A stretch of 49,090 nucleotides of DNA, from positions 1 to 49,090 of the forward strand of contig NZ_JADNRK010000015.1 in assembly GCF_015594845.1 (NCBI RefSeq), written 5' to 3'. This document shows positions 25,419 to 34,533 of the stretch, piece after piece. The DNA comes from Alkalibacter mobilis (lineage in GTDB: Bacteria > Bacillota > Clostridia > Eubacteriales > Alkalibacteraceae). A model generated the notes under the pieces. It ran no database searches. It saw only the letters and a list, made by a program, of their open reading frames with translations, and was not told the DNA's origin. Made by a program: the position numbers and the translations under genes. How positions within the stretch are numbered: the stretch's first letter is position 1; every line of letters begins with the position of its first letter.

Positions 25419-26543
25419 ATGGAACGATTTATAAATAAAAATGGAAAAAATCTGAGATACGGGTACACAACCGGCTCATGTGCGGCTGCAGCTTCTAAAG
25501 CAGCTGTAATAATGCTGATCACGCAAGAAACCGTTTCAAATATAAGCATTAGCACACCTAAGGGATGGGAGTTGGATCTGAACATAGTTGATGCCTCGAT
25601 ATCAAAAGACCATGCAGCTTGTGGTGTAGTAAAAGATGGTGGAGATGACCCGGACGCAACCCATGGTATGACCATATCTGCAATCGCAAAAAGAAATAAT
25701 GACAATACTCTAAAGATCAAAGGTGGAACGGGCATAGGCTTGGTCACAAAGAATGGTTTTGACCAACCTAAAGGTGAACATGCCATAAATAGCATTCCGA
25801 GACAAATGATAACCAGCGAAGTTAAAAAGGCTTGTAGTATGCTGGGCTATGATGGAGGCATCGAGATTGAAATTTATGCACTTGAAGGTGAAGAAATCGG
25901 AAAAAAGACATTCAATCCAAGAATAGGTATCCTGGGGGGCATTTCAATTTTGGGAACAACCGGGATAGTTGAGCCAATGAGTGAAAAGGCATTGATCGAT
26001 TCTCTGTTTTTGGAGATGAATGTCATAAAAGAAAATGGTTCTGAAGAAATTTTTGTCTTTCCAGGCAATTATGGCAAGCAATTTGCAAAAGATAATTTAA
26101 GTATTGATTTTAACAAAAGCATCAAAATCGGAAATAATTTTGGAGAAGTTCTCAAGAAAGCTTCTGAATTAAAATTTAAAAAAATAGTTCTCGTAGGACA
26201 TATTGGAAAGATGGTAAAGCTGGCAGGGGGGATAATGAATACCCATTCGCACAATTCCGATGCAAGAATGGAAATATTGGCTGCCTATGCGTCGCTATGT
26301 GGCGGTTCAAGAGATTTGACTGCAAAAATTCTAGATTGTGCTGCTTGTGATGATGCATTGACTCATCTGAAAGGCGAGGGATTGCTTGAAACTGTTATGA
26401 AAAACATAGCTGAAAGAATCGAACACCATGTCAGATTTAAATTGGGTGATGGAATCAGGTTAGGTCTGGTTGTTTTTTCAAATGAGTTCGGAATACTTGC
26501 AATAAATGATGAGGCGAATTCCCTGAAAGAGAGGTGTGTCTGA
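25419..26543 (+). CDS. cbiD: Cobalt-precorrin-5B C1-methyltransferase
   Basis: SAM-dependent C1 methylation in the anaerobic route, 374 residues. Family marks: GYTTGSCAAAASKAA at the N-terminus, the CGVVKDGGDDPDATHG loop, and the GNYG...GHIGKMVKLAGGIMNTHSH segment. CbiD is found only in the oxygen-independent pathway, so it is a good marker of pathway type. It starts 3 bases after cbiC and its stop overlaps cbiE as TGATG. Confidence 0.97.
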   Translation: MERFINKNGKNLRYGYTTGSCAAAASKAAVIMLITQETVSNISISTPKGWELDLNIVDASISKDHAACGVVKDGGDDPDATHGMTISAIAKRNNDNTLKIKGGTGIGLVTKNGFDQPKGEHAINSIPRQMITSEVKKACSMLGYDGGIEIEIYALEGEEIGKKTFNPRIGILGGISILGTTGIVEPMSEKALIDSLFLEMNVIKENGSEEIFVFPGNYGKQFAKDNLSIDFNKSIKIGNNFGEVLKKASELKFKKIVLVGHIGKMVKLAGGIMNTHSHNSDARMEILAAYASLCGGSRDLTAKILDCAACDDALTHLKGEGLLETVMKNIAERIEHHVRFKLGDGIRLGLVVFSNEFGILAINDEANSLKERCV

Positions 26544-27178
26544 TGAAAAATAAATATCCGGTCTTTATCCTGGGAATGGGTCCCGGAAATCCGAAATTTA
26601 TTTTGCCAGAAACCCTTGAGCTGATAAATAAGTCTGATGCTTTAATCGGCGGGAAAAGACATCTAGAAGATTTGGAGCAAAATGGTCTAAAAGATCTAAT
26701 TTTTGTTGAGGATGGATTGGATGGTGCAGTTTCGTTTATTAAAAAGTACAGCCAAAAAAAAATGATATCGGTACTTGTTTCAGGTGATCCAGGATTTTAT
26801 AGCTTGACTAATTTTTTAATGAAAAAATGCCCGGAAATCTATTTTGAGATTCTACCTGGAATTTCTTCCATGACATACCTTTTTTCCAAACTTGGTATGC
26901 TTTGGCACGATGCATTGATTGTAAGTCTGCATGGAAAATCAGACGTACCCATGGAAAAAATTATTAAATCACACAAGACGGTTTTTTTAACTGATGCGGT
27001 GCACACACCGGGAATTATCGCAAAAAAAGTCTTAAGTAGCAAAGTCTCAAATAAAAAGATGATAGTAGGCGAAAATTTATCCTATGAAAATGAAAATATC
27101 AGATATTTGAATTTGGAAGATGCGAAAGATATGGAGTTTGAAAACTTAAACTTGGTGGTGTTGATCAATGAAACTTAA
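26543..27178 (+). CDS. cbiE: Cobalt-precorrin-7 C5-methyltransferase
   Basis: SAM-dependent methylase, 211 residues, with GMGPGNPKFILPE at the N-terminus, ALIGGKRHLED, LVSGDPGFYSL and PGISSMTYLFSKLGM. It corresponds to the N-terminal half of CobL; the C-terminal half is the separate cbiT that follows. Start is ATG 26543 (overlap with the cbiD stop), with GAGAGGTG upstream. Confidence 0.94.
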   Translation: MKNKYPVFILGMGPGNPKFILPETLELINKSDALIGGKRHLEDLEQNGLKDLIFVEDGLDGAVSFIKKYSQKKMISVLVSGDPGFYSLTNFLMKKCPEIYFEILPGISSMTYLFSKLGMLWHDALIVSLHGKSDVPMEKIIKSHKTVFLTDAVHTPGIIAKKVLSSKVSNKKMIVGENLSYENENIRYLNLEDAKDMEFENLNLVVLINET

Positions 27179-27770
27179 TTATATCGGGGGAATTCCCGAC
27201 GATATGTTTATTAGAGGAGATGTCCCGATGACAAAGGAAGAAATCAGGACTATAACCTTGTCAAAAATAAAAATAAACGATGGAGATACTATTGTAGACA
27301 TTGGTGCCGGTACAGGTTCAATAACAATAGAGGCAGCACTTTTGTGTCCGGCAGGTAAGGTTTATGCTATAGAACAAAACTCGAAAGCAGTAGAAATTAT
27401 CGAGAAAAATATTGAAAAATTCAAGGTGAAAAATGTAAAGGTAATACAGGATATGGCACCGAGTGGGTTGGAAAATTTGTCAAAGGTAAATTGCGTAATA
27501 GTTGGTGGCAGCAAAGGTAATTTAAACAAAATAATTGAATGGAGCACAAAACACCTCGATGAAGACGGCAGGATCGTGGGGAATTTTATAGTATTGGAAA
27601 ATTCCGTGGAATTTATAAAACTGTTGAAAGAAAATGGATTTCAGTGTGAAATCGTAAATGTTTGTCTATCAAAAGGTCGGGAGATCGGTGGCAAAACGAT
27701 GATGGAAGGGTTAAATCCGATATCCATCGTCACAGGTAAGAAAACTAAAAACAGAGAGGTGGAAGTGTAA
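27168..27770 (+). CDS. cbiT: Cobalt-precorrin-6B C15-methyltransferase (decarboxylating)
   Basis: Class I Rossmann methyltransferase that methylates C15 and removes the C12 acetate carboxyl, 200 residues. Seen: GIPDDMFIRGDVPMTKEEIR at the N-terminus, SAM motif DIGAGTGSITIEAAL, and VIVGGSKGNLN. It overlaps cbiE by 11 bases and cbiF by one (TAATG). Confidence 0.95.
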   Translation: MKLNYIGGIPDDMFIRGDVPMTKEEIRTITLSKIKINDGDTIVDIGAGTGSITIEAALLCPAGKVYAIEQNSKAVEIIEKNIEKFKVKNVKVIQDMAPSGLENLSKVNCVIVGGSKGNLNKIIEWSTKHLDEDGRIVGNFIVLENSVEFIKLLKENGFQCEIVNVCLSKGREIGGKTMMEGLNPISIVTGKKTKNREVEV

Positions 27771-28537
27771 TGAAGAAAAATGTGTATTTTATAGGAGCCG
27801 GGCCTGGAGACCCAGATTTGATTACGGTTAAAGGTAAAAAAATCATAGAGGAAAGCGATGTAATAATATATGCCGGTTCTTTGGTCAATCCTATGATTTT
27901 AAGTTGTGCTAAAGAAAGTGCAGAAATACACAACAGTGCATCCATGACTTTGGAAGAAGTTATAGAAGTTATGAAAAAAGGCGTGTTCAATGGCAAGCTT
28001 GTCGCTCGTGTACATACCGGAGATCCCTCGATTTACGGTGCTATTAGGGAGCAGATGGATATTCTGGAAGACATTGGCATCAGTTTTGATGTAATTCCCG
28101 GAGTCAGTTCATTCACTGCAGCAGCTGCTGCTTTGAAGAAAGAATTCACACTCCCCGGAGTGACTCAGACGGTAATATGCACCAGAATGGAAGGCAGAAC
28201 ACCTGTTCCTGAGGACGAATCCTTGGAGAAGCTAGCTTCTCATGGTGCCTCTATGGCCATATTTTTATCAGTCCAAAATATTTCTGACGTAGTTCAGAAA
28301 TTGACGGTACACTATCCAATAGAAACTCCGGCTGCGGTTGTAGAAAAAGCAAGTTGGAATGATGAACGCATAGTTATCGGCACACTAGCAGACATAGCTC
28401 AAAAGGTAAGGGAAGCAAATATCACAAAAACAGCACAAATACTTGTGGGGAATTTTTTGGGGGATGAATATGATTTGTCTTTATTGTATGACAAGAATTT
28501 TACGCATATGTTCAGAGAAGGTATAAAAACTCAATGA
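27770..28537 (+). CDS. cbiF: Cobalt-precorrin-4 C11-methyltransferase
   Basis: Tetrapyrrole methylase, 255 residues. The N-terminal GAGPGDPDLITVKGKK, YAGSLVNP, VARVHTGDPSIYGA and PGVSSFTAAAAAL motifs are those of CbiF/CobM. Ribosome site AGAGGTGG; the gene overlaps cbiG by 4 bases (ATGA). Confidence 0.96.
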   Translation: MKKNVYFIGAGPGDPDLITVKGKKIIEESDVIIYAGSLVNPMILSCAKESAEIHNSASMTLEEVIEVMKKGVFNGKLVARVHTGDPSIYGAIREQMDILEDIGISFDVIPGVSSFTAAAAALKKEFTLPGVTQTVICTRMEGRTPVPEDESLEKLASHGASMAIFLSVQNISDVVQKLTVHYPIETPAAVVEKASWNDERIVIGTLADIAQKVREANITKTAQILVGNFLGDEYDLSLLYDKNFTHMFREGIKTQ

Positions 28538-29550
28538 ACATCAATAGACGAATTGCTGTTGTCTCTCTAACCCGTCAAGGAGCAGAACTGGCATTCAAAG
28601 TATCCAATGTTTTAGAAGATTTAGATGTTGATGTATATTATCAAAAAAAATTTAAATTTTCCTCAGGTATTGCTTTTGAAAATTTTAGGAACTTGATCCA
28701 AAATATATTTTCTGAATATTCAGCGATAATCTTCATAATGTCTACAGGGATAGTAGTGAGATCCATAGCCAGTTTGATAGATTCTAAAGACAGAGACCCG
28801 GCAATTTTAGTAATGGACGAAAAAGGTACGAATATTATCAGCCTGTTGTCGGGTCACATAGGTGGAGCGAATGACATGGCGAGACTGTTAGCAAATAAAA
28901 TCAATGCGAACCCCATAATAACTACGGCATCGGATGTATCGAACAAACCATGCGTAGATACCATAGCAATAAGAAATGATCTGATAATAGATGATTTAAC
29001 TTGTGCCAAGGTAATCACTGCCATGTTTGTAAATGGTTTAGGTATAAAAGTTGTGGACGAATGGAATATTTTATTTGATGAAAATTTTCCTGAAACTTAC
29101 GAAGCTGAAGGTTACCTCGTCGTCAGCAATTTGAAAAATCTGGATCTGGATAAGCCATACGCTAAACTCATACCCAAAAATCTTGTTTTGGGCATGGGAT
29201 GTAGAAAAGGTGTGGAATTTGAAAATATCAAAGAAGCTATAGAGAGTGTGTTTGATTCAAATAATCTGGATATAAGAGCTTTGAAGATGATTTCAACTGT
29301 TTCTGTAAAATCGAACGAAAAGGGAATCATTGGAGCATCAGAGTATTATGGTGTCCCGCTGAAAATTTACGAAATAGAAGAACTTGAAAAAACTGAACTG
29401 AAATTTACGCAATCCCAGTTCGTTAAAAATACTATAGGGACCGGTGCGGTAGCTGAACCTTGCGGATTTTTAGGATCCCAAGGCGGAGAAATGCTGGTTC
29501 AAAAAACAATAATAGATAATATCACATTATCCATATGGAGGGAATTCTGA
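28534..29550 (+). CDS. cbiG: Cobalt-precorrin-5A hydrolase CbiG
   Basis: Opens the delta-lactone of cobalt-precorrin-5A and releases acetaldehyde, enabling ring contraction without oxygen. 338 residues: N-terminal domain with FIMSTGIVVRSIA and LSGHIGGANDMARLL, then a C-terminal domain starting near residue 215 (LVLGMGCRKGVEFE) and ending with GTGAVAEPCGFL. The gene stands alone and is not fused to cbiH or cbiJ. Confidence 0.96.
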   Translation: MNINRRIAVVSLTRQGAELAFKVSNVLEDLDVDVYYQKKFKFSSGIAFENFRNLIQNIFSEYSAIIFIMSTGIVVRSIASLIDSKDRDPAILVMDEKGTNIISLLSGHIGGANDMARLLANKINANPIITTASDVSNKPCVDTIAIRNDLIIDDLTCAKVITAMFVNGLGIKVVDEWNILFDENFPETYEAEGYLVVSNLKNLDLDKPYAKLIPKNLVLGMGCRKGVEFENIKEAIESVFDSNNLDIRALKMISTVSVKSNEKGIIGASEYYGVPLKIYEIEELEKTELKFTQSQFVKNTIGTGAVAEPCGFLGSQGGEMLVQKTIIDNITLSIWREF

Positions 29551-30287
29551 TGTTCAAGATAAATGTAATTGGTATAGGCCCTGGTTACAAGGAAAACATG
29601 ACGGGTCAGGCTATAGAAGCAATAAATAAATCAGATGTAATCGTTGGTTATAAAACATATATCAAGTTAATCGAAAATTTTCTTGGTGGAAAAGAAGTTG
29701 TTGAAAATGGAATGAAAAAAGAAGTCGACCGCTGCAAAAGGGCTATCCAAATATCCATGGAGAACAAGGAAGTATCTGTAGTTAGCAGCGGAGACCCGGG
29801 TGTTTACGGAATGGCAGGTTTGATACTTGAAATTTTATCCAAAGAACATGATATCAAGCAATTTGACGTAAGAATCATTCCGGGAGTTACATCATCCAAT
29901 GCAGGAGGAGCGATTTTAGGAGCGCCTTTGATGCACGATTATGTAACTATATCGCTCTCTGATTGTTTAACCGAATGGAATAAAATTGAAAAGAGGATCC
30001 ACTGCGCCGGAGAGGGAGATTTTTCAGTGGTCATATATAATCCTAAAAGTAAATCAAGACCGGATTATTTAAATAAGACACAAGAGATATTATTGGATTA
30101 CAAAAGACCCGATACAGTTGTAGGTATAGTTAAAAATGCATTTAGAGAGGGTCAACAAACCAAGATAACCACGTTGGAAAAGTTGCATGAAGCAGAGGTA
30201 GATATGTTTACTACAGTTTTTATCGGAAATGATTCAACTTACGAGCATGAAGGTTACATGATAACTCCAAGAGGTTATTCTGTATGA
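29550..30287 (+). CDS. cbiH: Cobalt-precorrin-3 C17-methyltransferase
   Basis: Methylates C17 and drives ring contraction, 245 residues. Motifs GIGPGYKENMTGQA, IVGYKTYIKLI, VVSSGDPGVYGMAG and PGVTSSNAGGAILGAPL are those of CbiH/CobJ. The start is ATG 29550, overlapping the cbiG stop (TGATG), with GGAGGGAA upstream. No C-terminal fusion domain. Confidence 0.96.
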   Translation: MFKINVIGIGPGYKENMTGQAIEAINKSDVIVGYKTYIKLIENFLGGKEVVENGMKKEVDRCKRAIQISMENKEVSVVSSGDPGVYGMAGLILEILSKEHDIKQFDVRIIPGVTSSNAGGAILGAPLMHDYVTISLSDCLTEWNKIEKRIHCAGEGDFSVVIYNPKSKSRPDYLNKTQEILLDYKRPDTVVGIVKNAFREGQQTKITTLEKLHEAEVDMFTTVFIGNDSTYEHEGYMITPRGYSV

Positions 30288-31000
30288 TTGCAGTTTTTGC
30301 CGGTACTAAAGAAGGAAGGGATTATGTTTATTCTAGATTAAGTAAAGGGGAATCCATCCTCGTTTCTGTTGCAACTGATTATGGTGCAGCTCTTTACGAA
30401 AAGCTTGACGGTCTAACTGTAATTTGTGGTAGAATGAACAGTGAAGAAATCAAGCGTGTTTTGATCGGCAACAAAATAAAAGAGGTTGTAGATGCAACAC
30501 ATCCCTATGCTGAAGAAATAACTAAAAATATTAAATTCTGCTGTGACGAATTATCTATAAAGTATAAATTGCTTGAGAGAAAAGCAGTACTGGAGAGTTT
30601 TGGACAGGACGAACTGCTGAGATTTGACTCGTACAGGAATATTGCTCAATATCTTTCTGATAAAACCGGGAATATAATGTTGACCATAGGTAGCAATAAT
30701 ATTGATTATTTTAATCAAAGTGGAATGATTGAGAGAACATTCATTAGAGTTTTACCGACTTCGGATGTAATAAAAAAATGTGAGTCATTGGGGTTTAAGG
30801 CAAATCAGATAATAGGCATGCAGGGACCCTTCAGTCAACAGATGAATGAATCAATGTTTTTGGACTTCGGCATAAAATATCTTGTCACAAAAGACAGCGG
30901 GGTTACTGGAGGCACTTTGGAAAAAGTACGCCCAGCCCTAAAATTAGGGCTTGAAGTATTGGTTTTTTCCAGACCTGAAAAAATAAGGAAAGGAATCTAA
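30284..31000 (+). CDS. cbiJ: Cobalt-precorrin-6A reductase
   Basis: NAD(P)H-dependent reduction of the corrin macrocycle, 238 residues. VFAGTKEGRDYVYSRL at the N-terminus, VVDATHPYAEEITKN and KDSGVTGGTLEKVRPAL near the end match the CbiJ/CobK family. Overlaps cbiH by 4 bases (ATGA). Confidence 0.95.
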   Translation: MIAVFAGTKEGRDYVYSRLSKGESILVSVATDYGAALYEKLDGLTVICGRMNSEEIKRVLIGNKIKEVVDATHPYAEEITKNIKFCCDELSIKYKLLERKAVLESFGQDELLRFDSYRNIAQYLSDKTGNIMLTIGSNNIDYFNQSGMIERTFIRVLPTSDVIKKCESLGFKANQIIGMQGPFSQQMNESMFLDFGIKYLVTKDSGVTGGTLEKVRPALKLGLEVLVFSRPEKIRKGI

Positions 31001-31001
31001 C

Positions 31002-32363
31002 ATGAATCGAATAATGATAGCTGGAACATCAAGCAACGTGGGAAAGACGACCTTCTCCATGGGGATAATGTCCGCATTAAAAAATAGAGGATTAAAAATA
31101 GCTCCATATAAAGTAGGCCCTGACTATATAGATACCGGATTCCACAAAGTAATTACTGGAAATCCTTCGTATAATTTGGACAGTTACCTTTTAAATGATG
31201 ATCAATTGAGATTTTTGATCGATAAGAGATCTGTAGATTTTGACATGGCAGTAATAGAAGGAGTTATGGGCTTATATGATTCTTTAGGATTGAATGATCC
31301 AAGAGGTGGTAGTGCCCAAACAGCCATAGCAACCGACACTCCTGTTGTGTTGGCAATTGACGGCAGTGGAGTATCGAACAGTGCAGCTGCTACTGTTTTA
31401 GGATTTAAGTTAATGGATGAAAAAGTAAAAATTTCAGGTGTTTTGGTCAATCGAGTCTCAGGTCAAAAACACTACGAACTTATAAAGGAAGCGGTTGAAT
31501 CTAAGACAGGCATCAAATGTTATGGTTATTTGGAAAAAAACACCCAAATCAAGTTGAACAGTAGACATTTGGGTCTTATCCCCGTTGAAGAGGTTGACGA
31601 ATTTTTTGACAATATTGACATGCTGGCAAAATCGATTGAAAAGACCGTGGATTTGGAAGGGCTTTTGGAGTTGTCAAAGACTGCACCTGAAGGAGCTAGT
31701 GCAGAAGTTTCTTATTTGGATATAATAGAAAGATACAAGAGCCATTTTTCTGGAAAAAAGATTGCCATAGCCAAGGACAAGGCCTTCTCGTTTTACTATC
31801 AAGTCAACTTGGATTTTTTGCAGGATTGTGGCGCAGATTTAATAGAATTTTCTCCGTTGGAAGACTCTGAAATGCCCACTGAAATTGATTCTCTTTATTT
31901 AGGCGGTGGATTTCCTGAAATTTTCGCCGAACAACTACAAAAAAATGTATCTATGAGAAAAAGTATTTATGATTATCTGCAGCAGGGCGGTAAATGCTAC
32001 GCAGAATGCGGCGGGTATATTTATTTGTCAAAAAACATGATAGAATACAATGGAACCAGATCTGAATTTACAGGATACCTGCCCTTTGAAGTCGAGATGA
32101 CTGAAAGGTTGCAAAATTTTGGATATGTTGAAGTTGAAATCGAAATAAACGGCGAAATTTTCAATACCAAGGGGCACGAGTTTCATCACTCAAAAATTTG
32201 CAAGGGGCGTGAGACGATTCCCGCAAATTATTGTATGAAAAAAACCAGAGAGAATCATCAGCCAATTACTTGGAACTGTGGTGTTCATAAGGGAAATACA
32301 GTTGCAGGATACCCACATCTTATGTTTTTGACAAATCCGGATTTGGCAACAAAACTACTGTGA
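31002..32363 (+). CDS. cbiA: Cobyrinate a,c-diamide synthase
   Basis: ATP- and glutamine-dependent amidation of the a and c side chains, 453 residues. The N-terminal dethiobiotin-synthetase-like domain has the P-loop AGTSSNVGKTTF; the C-terminal glutamine amidotransferase domain has GGGFPEIFAEQL, the nucleophile cysteine in CYAECGGYIYL and the histidine of GHEFHHSK. Starts 1 base after cbiJ. The partner that finishes amidation, cobyric acid synthase, is not in this window. Confidence 0.97.
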   Translation: MNRIMIAGTSSNVGKTTFSMGIMSALKNRGLKIAPYKVGPDYIDTGFHKVITGNPSYNLDSYLLNDDQLRFLIDKRSVDFDMAVIEGVMGLYDSLGLNDPRGGSAQTAIATDTPVVLAIDGSGVSNSAAATVLGFKLMDEKVKISGVLVNRVSGQKHYELIKEAVESKTGIKCYGYLEKNTQIKLNSRHLGLIPVEEVDEFFDNIDMLAKSIEKTVDLEGLLELSKTAPEGASAEVSYLDIIERYKSHFSGKKIAIAKDKAFSFYYQVNLDFLQDCGADLIEFSPLEDSEMPTEIDSLYLGGGFPEIFAEQLQKNVSMRKSIYDYLQQGGKCYAECGGYIYLSKNMIEYNGTRSEFTGYLPFEVEMTERLQNFGYVEVEIEINGEIFNTKGHEFHHSKICKGRETIPANYCMKKTRENHQPITWNCGVHKGNTVAGYPHLMFLTNPDLATKLL

Positions 32364-32374
32364 GGTGACACAAT

Positions 32375-33472
32375 TTGAATATTTTTAAACATGGCGGTAA
32401 TGTATGGCAAGAAGGCGGATCTCCTTTTGAATGGAATGATTTTTCTGCTAATCTTAATCCGGATGGGGTTCCCCCTTTAATGAGGCAGTGCATATGTGAT
32501 TCAATAAATGAAATTGGTTTCTATCCTGACGTGAAGATGGCCGAGACAACAGAAAATTTTTCTGAATTCCTTAAATTTCCTGCAGGCAATATTTTACCTA
32601 CAAATGGTGGTATCGGAGCTCTTCAATTAATAGTTGACAAGGAAAAGCCCCAAAAGACCATTATCTTACAACCAGCTTTTGTGGAATATGAGCGACTTTC
32701 AAAAAATATTGAAGCAGAAATAGTCAACATTCCCATGATGGTTAGTGACAAGATAACTTACGATATTTCTACAATTTGTGCAGAGATGTCTGATAACTCC
32801 ATGGTCTTTATATGCAGCCCTTCAAATCCCCTGGGAAGCATGATAGATGAGGATAGCTTGATCACAATTTTGAAACAGGCAGAAGAATCAAGATCTCTTG
32901 TGGTTCTTGATGAAGCATTCATAGATTATTGTGAAGACAGCACCAAAAGAAATTTGATCTTTGAATATGATTGCTTGATTGTGGCGGGTTCTTTAACTAA
33001 AATGTTTGCCATTCCAGGCGTCAGGCTTGGTTACATATTGGGAAGCGAGTCGAGGATTTTTAGATACAAGGAATTTCAGACGCCATGGGCTGTATCGGCA
33101 CAAGGGGTCGGTGCATCAAGAGCTTTGACTCGGTTAACTGACTTTGTAAAAATTTCTTCTGAAAAAAATGCTATAAGAAGAGAAGCGATGGCGAAAAAAC
33201 TTGAAGAAGTTGGATTCAAGGTTTTTCCATCTTCAGGTAATTATCTTTTGGTTAAAATAATGACTGATGCCTACGGAGTAAATGAATTGCAGGATTTTTT
33301 GAAAAAAAGCAAGATCTTGATACGAGATTGTTCAAACTACCATTATTTGGACAACAAGTATTTTAGAATTGGGATAAAAACTGAAACTGAAAATGATTTA
33401 TTGGCCGGTGAACTCGAAAAGGCTGATGCCTATTTAAACGAATTATATGGGGACGGGAAAAATATTGATTAA
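32375..33472 (+). CDS. cobD: Threonine-phosphate decarboxylase
   Basis: PLP fold-I enzyme of the aminotransferase family that makes (R)-1-amino-2-propanol phosphate for the nucleotide loop, 365 residues. FKHGGNVWQEG at the N-terminus is the CobD mark; other motifs are CSPSNPLGSMID, VLDEAFIDY and the PLP lysine in GSLTKMFAIPGVRLGY. The shorter length rules out histidinol-phosphate aminotransferase only partly, but its place before cbiB settles it. Start is TTG at 32375 with GAGGTGA upstream. Confidence 0.94.
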   Translation: MNIFKHGGNVWQEGGSPFEWNDFSANLNPDGVPPLMRQCICDSINEIGFYPDVKMAETTENFSEFLKFPAGNILPTNGGIGALQLIVDKEKPQKTIILQPAFVEYERLSKNIEAEIVNIPMMVSDKITYDISTICAEMSDNSMVFICSPSNPLGSMIDEDSLITILKQAEESRSLVVLDEAFIDYCEDSTKRNLIFEYDCLIVAGSLTKMFAIPGVRLGYILGSESRIFRYKEFQTPWAVSAQGVGASRALTRLTDFVKISSEKNAIRREAMAKKLEEVGFKVFPSSGNYLLVKIMTDAYGVNELQDFLKKSKILIRDCSNYHYLDNKYFRIGIKTETENDLLAGELEKADAYLNELYGDGKNID

Positions 33473-34418
33473 GGATAATATCGAAATATTGACCATAGCC
33501 TTGATTATCGACTTGATTCTTGGCGATCCTTACTGGTTTTATCATCCCGTAAGGTTGATAGGGAAATTTATAGAGTTTGAAGAAAAACTTATTAGAAAAT
33601 TCTTCCGCACGGATAAAGATCTGCTGACGGCAGGGATTGCATTAACGATCGATACCGTTTTGGTGACCGTGCTGATTTCATGGGCTGTCATTAAAATTTC
33701 AACTTTAATTGCCCCTGTTTTAGGATTCATAATAAAGGTATTTATTGTATATACTGCTTTATCAGTAAAATCATTGAAGTATGAAGGAATGCAGGTAAAG
33801 AAATGGTTAGCGGAAAGTTTGGATAAGGGCAGGGAGCGAGTAGGGTATATTGTTGGAAGAGATACTACTAATCTAAGCCAAGAAGAGATTATTAAGGCTA
33901 CGGTGGAAACTGTGGCGGAAAACACTACCGACGGAATCGTGTCACCAATGATTTTTGCGCTTCTTTTGGGTCCCGTGGGTGCCATGGCATACAAGGCTGT
34001 GAGTACCTTGGATTCAATGGTGGGATATCGAAATGAAAAATATAATTTTCTCGGCAGATTTTCTGCTAAAACAGATGATGTATTCAATTTTTTATCCGCA
34101 AGATTATGTGGAGCTTTAATGGTCATAGCTGCTTTCATTCTTGGATTTGATTACAAAAATTCATGGAAGATATTGAAGAGGGATCATTCGAATCATAAAA
34201 GTCCAAACTCGGCCTGGTCGGAAAGTGCTGTAGCCGGCGCTTTGGGAATACAGCTTGGAGGAACTCACGAGTACTTTGGTGTTTCTGTCCATAAACCCAC
34301 CATAGGGGACCCGGTTAAATCGGTAGTTATAGAAAATATCGATCAAACCATAAAGATCATGTATGTAACTTCATTAATGCTAATAATAATATGTTGGATG
34401 ATTTATTCGATAATTTAA
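33447..34418 (+). CDS. cbiB: Adenosylcobinamide-phosphate synthase CbiB
   Basis: Membrane enzyme joining aminopropanol phosphate to adenosylcobyrate, 323 residues with several helices. Marks: LIIDLILGDPYWFYHPVRLIG, ENTTDGIVSPM, YKAVSTLDSMVGY and SPNSAWSESAVAGALGIQLGG. It overlaps cobD by 26 bases. The start is uncertain: ATG 33447 or, after GGGGACGGG, TTG 33465. Last gene of the cobalamin operon. Confidence 0.95.
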   Translation: MGTGKILIKDNIEILTIALIIDLILGDPYWFYHPVRLIGKFIEFEEKLIRKFFRTDKDLLTAGIALTIDTVLVTVLISWAVIKISTLIAPVLGFIIKVFIVYTALSVKSLKYEGMQVKKWLAESLDKGRERVGYIVGRDTTNLSQEEIIKATVETVAENTTDGIVSPMIFALLLGPVGAMAYKAVSTLDSMVGYRNEKYNFLGRFSAKTDDVFNFLSARLCGALMVIAAFILGFDYKNSWKILKRDHSNHKSPNSAWSESAVAGALGIQLGGTHEYFGVSVHKPTIGDPVKSVVIENIDQTIKIMYVTSLMLIIICWMIYSII

Positions 34419-34443
34419 GGCTTTTTGCGAAGCCTTTTTTTAT
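34417..34443 (+). terminator. Terminator of the cobalamin operon
   Basis: AAGGCTT (34417-34423) pairs with AAGCCTT (34430-34436), followed by a T run. The stem begins in the cbiB stop codon region. Confidence 0.8.
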
Positions 34444-34480
34444 ATGTTAAATTAAAATTTGATTAAGAAAAGCAATTTCG

Positions 34481-34509
34481 TTTACCAAAGAATGTGAATT
34501 TGTTATCAT
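34481..34509 (+). promoter_or_regulatory. Possible promoter of the NatAB-like operon
   Basis: TTTACC (34481-34486), 17-base spacer, TATCAT (34504-34509). Confidence 0.35.
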
Positions 34510-34533
34510 TGATGTGGAAGGGGATGATATTTA

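Noticed and set aside
33542-34138. 198-codon open frame on the minus strand
   Set aside because: It lies wholly inside cbiB in antisense, has no ribosome site, and cbiB is well supported.
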